A DNA stretch of 64,000 nucleotides from Pseudomonas sp. ML96 (GCF_000761545.1 NZ_JPMY01000010.1:1-64000); one strand, 5' to 3'. Positions 1-8,899 are shown, numbered from the stretch's first letter. Notes: generated by a model not told the origin, from the letters alone. Numbers and translations: made by a program.

Positions 1-109
1 CCTCAACCAGGAAGGCGTGGAGAACCTGCAGGCGACCCTGCGCGCCTGTGGCGACCTGGAACAACAGGCCTCGCGCCTCAAGCAGCTGGTCGACAGCTTC
101 CGCATCTGA
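1..109 (+). CDS. C-terminal end of a probable methyl-accepting chemotaxis protein (partial)
   Basis: An open frame enters from the left edge and stops with TGA at 107-109. Only the last 35 residues are visible. They end in LKQLVDSFRI preceded by a Glu/Gln/Ala-rich helical stretch, which resembles the extreme C-terminus of many Pseudomonas chemoreceptors, where the signalling helix ends in a similar RLQxLVxxFR(I/L) pattern. The family call rests only on this tail. A purU-distal chemoreceptor gene would be on the opposite strand to purU, as here. Confidence 0.5.
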   Translation, partial: LNQEGVENLQATLRACGDLEQQASRLKQLVDSFRI

Positions 110-301
110 TCAGGCGGGCGCGGAATCCTCCGCGCCCTGCCCGTCTTCTTCGTTCTCGGCGGCATGGTCTTGCACCTGCCGCCAGAGCTCGGCGGCACCG
201 GGGAACTCGGTGCCATCCGTGTCTTGCAAGGCTTCGGGATCGTAACGCTGCAGGCAACCCTCACCGAGAGTTGGCGGCGGTATGGCCTCGCCTCGTTTCA
301 T
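110..301 (-). CDS. Small hypothetical protein downstream of purU
   Basis: A 63-residue acidic protein is encoded 16 bp downstream of the purU stop on the same strand, so the two may be cotranscribed. A good ribosome binding site (GGGAGG, five bases before the ATG at 301) supports translation. The stop abuts the stop of the convergent gene at 109 without overlap, so the frame fits the available space exactly. I recognise no domain, signal peptide or membrane segment; the C-terminal third is rich in Glu, Asp and Gln. No function is proposed. Confidence 0.55.
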   Translation of the reverse strand: MKRGEAIPPPTLGEGCLQRYDPEALQDTDGTEFPGAAELWRQVQDHAAENEEDGQGAEDSAPA

Positions 302-317
302 CCTCGCCTCCCGACGG

Positions 318-1169
318 TCAGTCGAACACCACCGTCTTGTTGTCGTGAATCAGCACGCGGTCTTCCAGGTGGAAGCGCAGGCCGCGCGACAGCGCGATCT
401 TCTCCACGTCCTTGCCCAGACGCACCATGTCCTCGACGCTGTCGCGGTGGCTCACGCGCACCACGTCCTGCTCGATGATAGGGCCGGCATCCAGTTCCTC
501 GGTGACGTAGTGACAAGTGGCGCCGATCAGCTTGACGCCACGCAGCGACGCCTGGTGATAGGGCTTGGCGCCGACGAAGGACGGCAGGAAGCTGTGGTGG
601 ATGTTGATGACCCGCCCGGCGTACTCCTGGCACAGCTGCGGCGGCAGGATCTGCATGTAACGCGCGAGCACCACTGCATCGGCCTGATATTCACCGACCA
701 GGCGCGATACCTCGGCGAAGGCCGGGGCCTTGTCCTTGGGGTCGACCGGAACATGGTGGAAGGGAATGCCGTGCCACTCGACCATGCTGCGCAGGTCGTT
801 GTGGTTGGACACCACGCAGGGGATCTCGCAATCCAGCTCATCGCTGTGCCAACGGTGCAGCAGGTCCGCCAGGCAGTGCGATTCGCGACTGGCCATCAGC
901 ACCACGCGCTTCTTCACCTCCGAATCGGTGACGCGCCACTCCATGGCGAATTCTTTGGCGATCGGGGCGAACGCCTGACGAAAACCGTCGAGGTCGAACG
1001 GCAGCGAGTCTGCGCGAATCTCGTGGCGCATGAAGAACCAGCCACTCTGGTTGTCCGAGTGGTGGCTCGCTTCGGTGATCCAGCCGTTGTAGGTAGCCAG
1101 GAAATTACTGACCTTGGCGACAATGCCGACGCGGTCCGGGCAGGCGATCACCAGCCGAAAAGTGCGCAT
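318..1169 (-). CDS. purU: Formyltetrahydrofolate deformylase PurU
   Basis: The 283-residue product hydrolyses 10-formyltetrahydrofolate to formate and tetrahydrofolate, balancing the one-carbon pool and supplying formate for purine synthesis. Residues about 1-80 form an ACT domain (RLVIACPDRVGIVAKVSNFL near the start) and the rest is a formyltransferase fold with the conserved HHSFLPSFVGAKPY segment that carries the catalytic His and the downstream Asp in the LDAGPIIEQD stretch. The ATG at 1169 is chosen over the ATG at 1202 because GGAG lies upstream of it and the protein then begins directly at the ACT domain, as in the family. It is transcribed away from mvaT. Confidence 0.95.
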   Translation of the reverse strand: MRTFRLVIACPDRVGIVAKVSNFLATYNGWITEASHHSDNQSGWFFMRHEIRADSLPFDLDGFRQAFAPIAKEFAMEWRVTDSEVKKRVVLMASRESHCLADLLHRWHSDELDCEIPCVVSNHNDLRSMVEWHGIPFHHVPVDPKDKAPAFAEVSRLVGEYQADAVVLARYMQILPPQLCQEYAGRVINIHHSFLPSFVGAKPYHQASLRGVKLIGATCHYVTEELDAGPIIEQDVVRVSHRDSVEDMVRLGKDVEKIALSRGLRFHLEDRVLIHDNKTVVFD

Positions 1170-1293
1170 GAGGGAAACTCCAGAAACTTCGCGAGGCGCC
1201 ATTCTAGCCGCAGCGGGGGAAAACTTCAGTACTTCCCAGCTCCACAGAACCTAGCCTGGCGGCCGCATAATTTAAGGCCGAGCAACTAATTTC

Positions 1294-1311
1294 GCACTGC
1301 TACACCAGTGC
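1294..1311. promoter_or_regulatory. Six-bp dyad in the purU-mvaT intergenic region
   Basis: The 305 bp between the purU start (1169) and mvaT (1475) is AT-rich, especially 1330-1450, and holds no gene. GCACTG (1294-1299) and CAGTGC (1306-1311) form a perfect inverted repeat with a six-base centre. It could be an operator for either divergent gene. No family is assigned. Confidence 0.3.
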
Positions 1312-1404
1312 AAGAATGCTGCAACAAACTCCCTACCACGGCGACTACTTGGGGATAATCGGAAAAATATGCAACAAACAACAAATAGAAACTTGTCCGA
1401 TTTG

Positions 1405-1433
1405 TTTACTTGACCATTTTGCCTGTCTATTAT
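1405..1433 (+). promoter_or_regulatory. Candidate sigma-70 promoter of mvaT
   Basis: TTTACT (1405-1410) and TATTAT (1428-1433) are separated by 17 bp, giving a plausible housekeeping promoter with a start near 1440 and a leader of about 35 bases. It lies in AT-rich DNA of the type MvaT itself binds, which would fit autoregulation (inference). Confidence 0.4.
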
Positions 1434-1474
1434 TGCCCCACTTACATCTGCAACTGGCCATTAGGTAGAACAAC

Positions 1475-1852
1475 ATGTCCCTGATCACCGAATATCGCGC
1501 CACCGAAGAAGCCATCAAAGAGCTGCAAGAGCGCCTGAAGAACCTGTCGCAAGACAACAAGCTGCAGAAAGAACTCGAGTTCGAAGGCAAACTGCGCAGC
1601 CTGATGGGTGAATACCAGAAGTCGCTGCGTGACGTTATTGCCCTGCTCGATCCGGATGCAGCCAAGGGCGGTAAAGCTGCTCGTGCGGCCAAGCCTGCCA
1701 GCGGCAAGCGCGCGCGCAAGGTCAAGCAATACAAGAACCCGAACACCGGTGAAGTGATCGAGACCAAAGGCGGCAACCACAAGACGCTGAAAGAATGGAA
1801 AGCCAAATGGGGCGCTGCCACCGTTGAGAGCTGGGCCACCCTGCTGGGCTAA
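1475..1852 (+). CDS. mvaT: MvaT, H-NS family nucleoid-associated transcriptional regulator
   Basis: The 125-residue protein silences AT-rich and horizontally acquired DNA and controls virulence, biofilm and quorum-sensing genes in Pseudomonas. Residues 1-62 form the coiled-coil oligomerisation region (start MSLITEYRATEEAIKELQER), followed by a short basic linker and the C-terminal AT-hook-like DNA-binding domain containing RKVKQYKNPNTGEVIETKGG and ending ESWATLLG. Length and sequence match P. aeruginosa MvaT almost throughout. It is a single-gene unit closed by a strong bidirectional terminator. MvaT is known to bind the AT-rich promoter region of rsmZ, which is also in this window. Confidence 0.97.
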   Translation: MSLITEYRATEEAIKELQERLKNLSQDNKLQKELEFEGKLRSLMGEYQKSLRDVIALLDPDAAKGGKAARAAKPASGKRARKVKQYKNPNTGEVIETKGGNHKTLKEWKAKWGAATVESWATLLG

Positions 1853-1867
1853 TCCCCAGAGCAATAC

Positions 1868-1896
1868 AAAAATGCCGGCTAAATGCCGGCATTTTT
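1868..1896. terminator. Bidirectional rho-independent terminator between mvaT and sbcB
   Basis: AAAAATGCCGGC (1868-1879) and GCCGGCATTTTT (1885-1896) pair across a five-base loop. A run of five A on the left and five T on the right makes it functional for both the rightward mvaT and the leftward sbcB transcript. Confidence 0.9.
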
Positions 1897-1902
1897 ATGT
1901 CC

Positions 1903-3333
1903 TTAGAAATAGCGCTCCTGTAATAGCCCGGCATACTCGCTCCAGGCTCGCAATATATCTTGCTGGCCTTCCCCCGCCAGCGCCCATTCGGCCTGCATGG
2001 CCTGCTGGAAACCTTCCAGCGTATTGGGTGCCCCCGCATCAGCACTGCTCAGGCGCAGCCGGCAGAACTCCCGCCAACTCTCCAACTCGCTCGCCGACAA
2101 TGAATCGGGGAAGTTGCGTGCCCGATAGCGGAACAACAATTCAGGCAAACGCTCATCACTGAATGCCCAATTACCGTGCACAAGTTGCTCGGCAGACGCA
2201 TGTCGAACCTGCTCGCATAGGCGGCGATCCCGATCGCCGAGGAATCCGGAATAAAGTTGCTGTTCAGGATCGCTCGACCCCTCGAAGTCATCGGACGCAT
2301 AGAGTTCCTGCAACTTCGCCTGCCATAGCGCCTGGTCGTTACGCAGTTGCTGAGCCCGCCGTTCACACTCATCCAGATCGAGCTGCAGGCGGGCAATATC
2401 CTCGCCACGCAGCACCTTGAGCGGCGCCACCACCGGGCACTTGTTGATATGCAGCAACTTGAGCGGCACCGACAACTCGCCGTCGACCAGTTCATCGCGC
2501 CGGGTATACAGGCGCCGACGCAGGCTCTCGGCATCCAGCTCCAGCAACGGTCGTGGATCGGATTGCAGATCGCAGACGATCAGCGCATTGCGATTGCGTG
2601 GGTGCCAGGCCAGCGGCAGGACCACCGCCAGGTAGTTGCGGCTGCCGGCAAAACGGCCAGAGATGTGCACCAGCGGCTGCAACAAGCGAATCTGCTCCGT
2701 CACCTTGGCCTTGCTGCGCAGCTGATAAAGGAAGTCGTAGAGACGCGGCTGGCGCTCCCGGATCAGGCGCGCCAGGCCGATGGTCGCCCGTACATCGGAC
2801 AGAGCATCGTGGGCCTGCCCATGGTCGATGCCATTGGCCACCGTGAGCCGCTCGAGCTTGAGCGACACGCGCCCCTCCTCGTCCCGCGGCCACTCGATGC
2901 CTTCCGGGCGCAGCGCATAGGCCGCCCGCACCAGATCGATCAGATCCCAGCGGCTGTTGCCGCCCTGCCATTCGCGGGCATAAGGGTCATAGAAGTTGCG
3001 GTACAGGCTGTAGCGCGTGACCTCATCATCGAAGCGCAGGCTGTTGTAGCCGGCGCCACAGGTACCGGGCAGCGCCAGCTGCTCATGCACGCGCGCCATG
3101 AACTCGACCTCGGCCAGCCCTTTCTGCTCCAGCACCTGCGGCGTTATGCCGGTGATCCGGCAAGCGGCCGGGTGCGGCAGGATGTCGTCCGAGAGCCTGC
3201 AATAGAGATTGATCGGCTCGCCGATCTCGTTGAGATGCTCGTCGGTACGGATGCCCGCGACCTGCAGCGGTCGGTCGCAGCGCGGATTGATGCCGGTGGT
3301 CTCGTAGTCGTACCAGAAGATGCTCGCGGACAA
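1903..3333 (-). CDS. sbcB: Exodeoxyribonuclease I (SbcB)
   Basis: This is a 3'-to-5' single-strand DNA exonuclease of the DnaQ superfamily, used in recombination and mismatch repair. The N-terminus shows the ExoI motif FWYDYETTGINPRCDRPLQV with the metal-binding Asp and Glu, and HDALSDV near residue 190 is the ExoIII motif. The C-terminal half is the SH3-like and helical extension typical of SbcB. A TTG at 3333 (protein start LSASIFWYDYETTG, 476 residues) has GGGGA eight bases upstream and places the catalytic motif at residue 9 as in homologues; the in-frame ATG at 3399 would add 22 unconserved residues. Confidence 0.93.
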   Translation of the reverse strand: MSASIFWYDYETTGINPRCDRPLQVAGIRTDEHLNEIGEPINLYCRLSDDILPHPAACRITGITPQVLEQKGLAEVEFMARVHEQLALPGTCGAGYNSLRFDDEVTRYSLYRNFYDPYAREWQGGNSRWDLIDLVRAAYALRPEGIEWPRDEEGRVSLKLERLTVANGIDHGQAHDALSDVRATIGLARLIRERQPRLYDFLYQLRSKAKVTEQIRLLQPLVHISGRFAGSRNYLAVVLPLAWHPRNRNALIVCDLQSDPRPLLELDAESLRRRLYTRRDELVDGELSVPLKLLHINKCPVVAPLKVLRGEDIARLQLDLDECERRAQQLRNDQALWQAKLQELYASDDFEGSSDPEQQLYSGFLGDRDRRLCEQVRHASAEQLVHGNWAFSDERLPELLFRYRARNFPDSLSASELESWREFCRLRLSSADAGAPNTLEGFQQAMQAEWALAGEGQQDILRAWSEYAGLLQERYF

Positions 3334-3495
3334 GGTCGTTCCCCATGGAAAAGGCTGCGCCAGTCTAGCATCGCGCGACAGGTCGCCAGCCGCCGCCAAA
3401 GCTTGACGTGGCTCACGCGGCCCGACTTGCCGCTGATGGAGGGCGGCTATAGCATGGCGAGATCAGGATTTCCCCACCACAAGGACAGTCAGGCC

Positions 3496-4260
3496 ATGAG
3501 TGAATCCACCACTCCCAATCCCTACGCAGCACCCACCAGCAATCTGCAGGAAGCGCCCAGCAACAGCCAGGTGCCGACTATCGAAGAAGCCCTCAGCCGC
3601 GGTTATGACTTCAGCATCGGCGACCTGATCGGCGAAGCCTGGCAACGCGTCAAAGGCACCAAGGGCATCATCTTCGGCGGCTTCCTGGTCTTCTATGTGG
3701 TGATGCTGGTCGCCACCACCGTCATCGGCGCCATCTTCGGCGTGCTGGGTCTGGCGGCCGAAACCAGCGTCACCGGCATGATCGTCGGCCAGCTGATCGT
3801 CTCCGTACTGGCCTCCGCGCTGACCTACCCCTTCCTCGCCGGCATCAACATGGTCGGCATCCGCCGCGCCGCCGACCAGCCCGTCAGCTTCAACGAAGTG
3901 TTCAGCGGCCTGAGCCTGTTCGTGCCGCTGCTGATCACCGCGCTGATCATGAGCGTGCTGGTCTATATCGGCACCCTGCTGCTGATCATCCCGGGCATCT
4001 ACCTCGGCGTCGCCTACATGCTCGCCATGCCGCTGGTGATCGAGCGCGGTCTGACCCCGAGGCAAGCCCTGGAAGCCTCGCGCAAGGCCATCTCCCAGCA
4101 CTGGTTCAAGGTCTTCGGCCTGTTCCTGCTGCTCGGCATCATCATGGCCATCAGCATGATCCCGCTGGGTATCGGCCTGGTCTGGACCCTGCCGCTGTTC
4201 ATCATCAGCATGGGCGTCCTGTACCGCACCATCTTCGGCGTGCTGCCTCCGAGCAACTGA
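3496..4260 (+). CDS. Polytopic membrane protein of unknown function (PA4317-like)
   Basis: The 254-residue protein has a hydrophilic N-terminus of about 60 residues beginning MSESTTPNPYAAPTSN, a Pro-rich stretch often seen in bacterial DUF975/BPSS1780-like membrane proteins, followed by roughly five or six membrane segments separated by short loops. AAGGA lies about ten bases before the ATG at 3496. It precedes the RDD-SpoIIM-DUF4129-DUF4350-MoxR-DUF58 operon on the same strand, separated by 92 bp that include a hairpin. Function is unknown; a role with the downstream membrane complex is inference from position only. Confidence 0.8.
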   Translation: MSESTTPNPYAAPTSNLQEAPSNSQVPTIEEALSRGYDFSIGDLIGEAWQRVKGTKGIIFGGFLVFYVVMLVATTVIGAIFGVLGLAAETSVTGMIVGQLIVSVLASALTYPFLAGINMVGIRRAADQPVSFNEVFSGLSLFVPLLITALIMSVLVYIGTLLLIIPGIYLGVAYMLAMPLVIERGLTPRQALEASRKAISQHWFKVFGLFLLLGIIMAISMIPLGIGLVWTLPLFIISMGVLYRTIFGVLPPSN

Positions 4261-4273
4261 TACGCCAATAAGT

Positions 4274-4296
4274 TCGGGCCGCCATGGGCGGCCCGA
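4274..4296 (+). terminator. GC-rich hairpin between the PA4317-like gene and the RDD gene
   Basis: TCGGGCCGCC (4274-4283) and GGCGGCCCGA (4287-4296) pair perfectly around a three-base ATG loop, followed by TTGCTTT. The stem is strong but the U-tract is broken, so it could be a partial terminator that lowers readthrough into the operon. Confidence 0.55.
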
Positions 4297-4352
4297 TTGC
4301 TTTAGCGCCCTGCTGCTGGCTAGCATCAGGCTTTCCTCGATGCAGTCGACCG

Positions 4353-5066
4353 ATGCAGCCTAACCCCGCCCTGCCCAGCACCGCCCTTCTGGACACCCGC
4401 CTGCAGGTGGAAACACCAGAAGGCATCGACCTGATTCTGCGCCCCGCCGGCCTCATGCCGCGCGCCCTGGCCTTCGGTATCGACCTGCTGATCCGCGGTG
4501 GCATCCTGATTGCCGCCTTCGTCGTGCTCGCCATCCTCGGCCAGTTCGGCGCAGGCCTCGGCACCATCCTCTACTTCCTGATCAACTGGTGGTACCCGGT
4601 GCTCTTCGAGGTCCTGTACCAGGGCCGCACCCCTGGCAAGAAAGCCATGGGCCTGCGCGTGGTACATGACGACGGCACCCCTGTGGGCTGGGCCGCCTCG
4701 CTGACCCGCAACCTGCTGCGCGCCGTGGACATGCTGCCGTTCGCCTACTGCGTCGGCGCCATCAGCAGCCTCAGCCACGCCTCCTTCAAGCGCCTCGGCG
4801 ACCTGGCCGCCGGCACCCTGGTGGTCTATCGCGACGACGAACTGAAACGCCCACAGATTCCCGAAGCGGACGTCGAGCGTCCGCCCTTCACCCTCAACCT
4901 GGCCGAGCAGCGCGCCGTGCTGGACTTCGCCGAGCGCGGCACCAGTCTCTCCAGCGCCCGCCGCGCCGAGCTGGCCGGCATCCTCGCCGAGCCACTGGAA
5001 AGCCTGCCGGAGCATGCCGAGAAGCGCCTGCACGGCATCGCCCGCGGATTGGTGGGCTCGGCATGA
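4353..5066 (+). CDS. RDD family membrane protein
   Basis: The 237-residue protein carries an RDD domain: the Arg and Asp of LMPRALAFGIDLLIRG in the first membrane segment, then a second segment, the GKKAMGLRVV motif and an Asp-containing third region. After residue 150 it has a soluble tail of about 85 residues ending in a helical Leu/Ala/Glu-rich stretch, which is not part of the RDD fold. ATG 4353 is chosen because it begins just before the conserved region; upstream in-frame ATG 4284 sits in the loop of a hairpin. Its stop overlaps the start of the SpoIIM-like gene by ATGA, implying translational coupling. Function of this subfamily is unknown. Confidence 0.85.
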   Translation: MQPNPALPSTALLDTRLQVETPEGIDLILRPAGLMPRALAFGIDLLIRGGILIAAFVVLAILGQFGAGLGTILYFLINWWYPVLFEVLYQGRTPGKKAMGLRVVHDDGTPVGWAASLTRNLLRAVDMLPFAYCVGAISSLSHASFKRLGDLAAGTLVVYRDDELKRPQIPEADVERPPFTLNLAEQRAVLDFAERGTSLSSARRAELAGILAEPLESLPEHAEKRLHGIARGLVGSA

Positions 5067-6043
5067 AACAGCACCTGTTCGAACAACGTCACGGCGCCGA
5101 CTGGCAACGCTTCGAGTCGCGCCTGGCCAGCCTGGAAAACGGCAAGGTGGAGCGCAAGGACTGCGAGAGTTTCGCCGCCGACTACCGGCATATCTGCCAG
5201 CATCTGGCCCTGGCCGCAGAGCGCGGCTACAGCAGCCACCTGATCGATCAGCTGCAGCAACTGGCCATGCGCGGCCACCAGCAGTTCTATCGTCACCGCA
5301 GCCACCTCGGTGCGCAGATCATCCGCTTCGTCATCGCCGGCTTCCCGCAACTGGTGCGCCGCGAATGGCGCGCCGTGGCGGCCGGCTGCCTGCTGTTCTT
5401 CGGCGCCCTGATCGGCATGGGCCTGCTGACCTGGCTGTTCCCCGAGATGATCTACAGCGTGATCGCACCGGAGCAAGTGCGCGAGATGGAGCAGATGTAC
5501 GACCCGGGCGCCCGGCGCATCGGCCGCTTCTCCGAACGCGACTCCGGCGATGACTGGATGATGTTCGGCTTCTACATCATGAACAACATCGGCATCGCCT
5601 TTCAGACCTTTGCCAGCGGCCTGATCTTCGGCCTCGGCAGCCTGTTCTTCCTGCTCTACAACGGTCTGGTGATCGGCGCCGTCGCCGGCCACCTGACGCG
5701 CATCGGCTACAGCGAGACCTTCTGGTCCTTCGTCATCGGCCACGGCGCCTTCGAACTCACCGCCATCGGCCTCGCCGGTGCTGCCGGGCTCAAACTCGGC
5801 TGGGCCCTGCTCTCGCCGGGCCGCCTGAGCCGTGCCGAAGCGCTGCGCCAGGCCGCTGGCCAGGCCATACAGCTGGTCGCCGGGGTGATCCTGTTCCTGT
5901 TGATCGCCGCGTTCATCGAGGCCTACTGGTCGTCGATGACCTACGCCAGTGCCGTGACCAAGTACTGGGTCGGCGCCGGCCTGTGGCTGCTGGTGGTCGC
6001 CTACTTCCTGTTCGCTGGACGGAGCCGCCATGCGCCTGACTGA
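5063..6043 (+). CDS. Stage II sporulation protein M-like (DUF95) membrane protein
   Basis: The 326-residue protein has a soluble helical N-terminus of about 95 residues, then five or six membrane segments with the Gly- and Phe-rich pattern of the SpoIIM/DUF95 family (IMNNIGIAFQTFASGLIFG and HGAFELTAIGLAGAAGLKLG). In sporulating firmicutes SpoIIM belongs to the peptidoglycan-remodelling engulfment complex; Pseudomonas does not sporulate, so the homologue must do something else. It overlaps the RDD gene by 4 bp upstream and the DUF4129 gene by 14 bp downstream. Confidence 0.88.
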   Translation: MKQHLFEQRHGADWQRFESRLASLENGKVERKDCESFAADYRHICQHLALAAERGYSSHLIDQLQQLAMRGHQQFYRHRSHLGAQIIRFVIAGFPQLVRREWRAVAAGCLLFFGALIGMGLLTWLFPEMIYSVIAPEQVREMEQMYDPGARRIGRFSERDSGDDWMMFGFYIMNNIGIAFQTFASGLIFGLGSLFFLLYNGLVIGAVAGHLTRIGYSETFWSFVIGHGAFELTAIGLAGAAGLKLGWALLSPGRLSRAEALRQAAGQAIQLVAGVILFLLIAAFIEAYWSSMTYASAVTKYWVGAGLWLLVVAYFLFAGRSRHAPD

Positions 6044-7616
6044 CGCCAGCGTCGCCATCCGCCCGCGCACCGCCTGGGAAGCGATCGATCTCGGCGTGCT
6101 CCTGGCCCGCAGCCATGCCGGTCTGCTGATGCTCAGCTGGGCCGCCGTGACCCTGCCGCTGTTCGTCCTGCTCACCGCCCTGCTCTGGCAGTACCCGACC
6201 ATCGTCGCGCTGCTGCTCTGGTGGCTGAAGCCGGCCTGGGAACGCCTGCCGCTGCACATTCTGTCGCGCTCGCTGTTCGGCGACGTGCCGACGCTCAAGG
6301 AGGCGCTGCGCGCCCTGCCGCGCCTGCTCAAGCCACAGCTGATCGCCAGCCTGACCTGGCGCCGCCTGAGCCCGACCCGCAGCTTCGACCTGCCGGTACT
6401 GCAACTCGAAGGCCTTGGCGGCGAGGCGCGCAGCAAGCGCCTGACCGTGCTCGGCCAGCGCCACGCCGGCGGCGCCACCTGGCTGACCGTGCTCGGCGTG
6501 CACTTGGAAATGCTGCTGTGGATGGGCGTGGCCACGCTGATCTGGTTGCTGGTGCCGCAACAGGTGGAGATCCAGCTGGACTGGGACAGCCTGATCGAGG
6601 CCAGCAGCGGCAACTGGCTGTGGCTGGAGCACCTGTCCAACCTGATCTACGCGCTGGTGCTGGTGTTCTGGGAGCCGATCTACGTCGCCTGTGGCTTCAC
6701 CCTCTATCTCAACCGGCGTACCGATCTGGAAGCCTGGGACATCGAGCTGACCTTCCGCCGCCTGCGCCAGCGCCTGGTCGGCAGCGCCTACGCCCTGCTC
6801 CTCGCCTGCGCCGTGCTGACTCTGGCCCTGCCGGCCGGTGACGCTCTAGCCGACGAGCCCGTGGGCACCTGCCCGGTGCCGTTCGACGACCCCATCGGCC
6901 CCGATGCCGAGCGTCTGCTCAACCAACCGCTGACCAGCAAGGCCGCCCACGACGGCATCACCAAGCTGCTGGACAGCGCGCCCTTCGAGAACCGCGAGAC
7001 CGTCACCCGCTGGCGCTTCGGCGACAAGGAAAAGGCCGAGGAGCCGAGCGAGGAAGATATCGAGGACTTCGCCGAGCTGCTGGATAAGCTGGCCGCGCTC
7101 GGCGACTGGTGGCGCAAGCTCGACCTGCTGGCGGTGGCCTTCGAGGTGCTGCTGTGGACTCTGCTGATCCTCGCCATCGCCCTGCTGCTGTGGCGCTACC
7201 GCGAGTGGCTGGAAACCTTCGTCGGCCGCCTCGGCCTGCCGCAGCGCCGCGTACGCGAGATGCCGAGCCAGCTGTTCGGCCTGGAAGTCGCCCCCGAAAG
7301 CCTGCCCGACGATGTTGCCGGCGAGGCCGAAAGACTCTGGGCGGAGCAGCCACGCGAGGCTCTCGGCCTGCTCTACCGCGCCCTGCTCAGCAGGCTGCTG
7401 CATGACTTCCGCCTGCCGCTCAAAGGCTCGCACACCGAGGGCGAGGTGCTGCGCCTGGTCGAGCGCCTGCAGCGCGACGAACTGAGCCGCTTCAGCCTGG
7501 TGCTGACCCGTCACTGGCAGAACCTCGCCTACGGTCATCGCCTGCCGCCTGACAACCTCAAGCGCGGTCTCTGCGAAGGCTGGCGGCGCCTGTTCAGCCA
7601 GGGGGCGGCCACATGA
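6030..7616 (+). CDS. DUF4129 domain membrane protein
   Basis: The 528-residue protein has several membrane segments in its first 285 residues, a periplasmic-looking region of about 90 residues with charged Glu/Asp/Lys clusters, another membrane segment near residues 370-395, and a C-terminal DUF4129 domain (EAERLWAEQPREALGLLYRA, then DFRLPLKGSHTEGEVLRLVE). DUF4129 proteins recur beside MoxR ATPases, DUF58 and DUF4350 genes, and sometimes with transglutaminases. The start at 6030 lies inside the 3' end of the preceding gene. Biochemical role unknown. Confidence 0.85.
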   Translation: MRLTDASVAIRPRTAWEAIDLGVLLARSHAGLLMLSWAAVTLPLFVLLTALLWQYPTIVALLLWWLKPAWERLPLHILSRSLFGDVPTLKEALRALPRLLKPQLIASLTWRRLSPTRSFDLPVLQLEGLGGEARSKRLTVLGQRHAGGATWLTVLGVHLEMLLWMGVATLIWLLVPQQVEIQLDWDSLIEASSGNWLWLEHLSNLIYALVLVFWEPIYVACGFTLYLNRRTDLEAWDIELTFRRLRQRLVGSAYALLLACAVLTLALPAGDALADEPVGTCPVPFDDPIGPDAERLLNQPLTSKAAHDGITKLLDSAPFENRETVTRWRFGDKEKAEEPSEEDIEDFAELLDKLAALGDWWRKLDLLAVAFEVLLWTLLILAIALLLWRYREWLETFVGRLGLPQRRVREMPSQLFGLEVAPESLPDDVAGEAERLWAEQPREALGLLYRALLSRLLHDFRLPLKGSHTEGEVLRLVERLQRDELSRFSLVLTRHWQNLAYGHRLPPDNLKRGLCEGWRRLFSQGAAT

Positions 7617-8895
7617 ACCGCCCGCTGAAGATTGCCCTCGGCGGCCTGCTGCTGATCGTGCTCGGCTGGCTCGGCATGTACATCATGCAGAAGCTGCAGC
7701 CCTACGAGGAAACCATCAAGCACGGCCCCTCCCCCGAGGCACGCGCCAACGAATACCTGGCCGCGGAGATGTTCCTGCGCCAACAGAAGCTCAGCGTCAA
7801 ACACGCTGACGGCCTGGACGTGCTCAACGGCCTGCCCTCCGCCGGCCAGACCCTGATGCTGTTCGCCCCGCGCAACAACATGACGCCGCGCCAGGCCAAG
7901 CAGGCGCTGGACTGGGCCGCCCAGGGCGGGCACCTGGTATTCGTCGCCGAAGAGGTGTGGGACGAAGAGGAAGGCCGCAGCGGCGACCTGCTGCTCGACG
8001 CCCTCGGCGTGCAGCAATACAGCGCCTACGACGATGAGGAAGAAGACGAGGACGCTGCCGAAGAGGCCGACAGCAGCGAAGAAGCGGCCGCTGAGAGTGA
8101 CGACGAATCCAGCGACGAAGAAACCGCCACCGCAGACGAACAGGTCGAGAGCGAGCAGGACGCAGAAGCTACCGAGGAAGAAGAGGATCGCTACCCGGAG
8201 CTGACCAAGATCTACCTGGAAAACGAAGAAGCGCCGGCCTACGTCGAGTTCGACACCGACTACCACCTGCTGGACAGCGAGAACCGCGCCTACGCCTGGG
8301 CCAACAGCAGCGAGTCCACCCACATGCTGCAACTGGAACACGGCAAGGGCCTGGTCACGGTCCTCACCGATGCCTGGCTGTGGCAGAACGGCAGCATCGG
8401 CGACTACGACAATGCCTGGCTGCTCTGGTACCTGGGCCAGGACAGCGCCGTGACCCTGGTCTACAACGCCGAGCGCGACGACCTGTTCAGCCAGCTGCGC
8501 AAGCATTACCCGGCCGCCCTGGCCGCCCTGGCCCTGCTGATCGCCCTACTGTTGTGGCACGTCGGCATGCGCCACGGCCCGTTGCTGGCGCCGCCCGTAC
8601 ATGCCCGCCGCCAGCTCGAAGAACACCTGCGCGCTGGCGCCGACTTCCTCCTGCGTCGTGCGGGCCAACAGCATCTGCTGGGCAACCTGCAGCGCGACAT
8701 ACTGCGCCGCGCCCGCCATCGCCACCCCGGTTTCGAACGCCTGGCCGTGGCCGAGCAATGGCAGGTACTGGGCCGCCTCACCCGCTTGCCCAGCAGCGCC
8801 ATCAGCGCGGCCATGCGCCCGCTGCCGGCACAACGTCTTTCCGCCGCCGACTTCACCCGCCAGGTCGCCAACCTGCAAACCCTCAGGAATTCCCT

Positions 8896-8899
<4 letters not shown>
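7613..8899 (+). CDS. DUF4350 domain protein with a long acidic insertion
   Basis: The 428-residue protein has an N-terminal membrane anchor (residues 5-25), a DUF4350 domain (LMLFAPRNNMTPRQAKQALD, GHLVFVAEEVWDEE), a second membrane segment near residues 300-320 and a basic cytoplasmic tail. Between about residues 139 and 194 lies a stretch made almost wholly of Glu, Asp, Ser and Ala, which splits the domain and is not expected in the family core. ATGA overlaps join it to both neighbours. DUF4350 has a glutamine-amidotransferase-like fold without a known activity; its presence beside MoxR and DUF58 is common. Confidence 0.87.

Noticed and set aside
4826..6640. Long minus-strand open frame of 604 codons opposite the RDD, SpoIIM and DUF4129 genes
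   Set aside because: High-GC codon bias leaves long open antisense frames. The translated sequence is Ser/Arg- or Gln/Ala-rich without any domain, whereas the plus-strand frames have clear families and overlapping starts.
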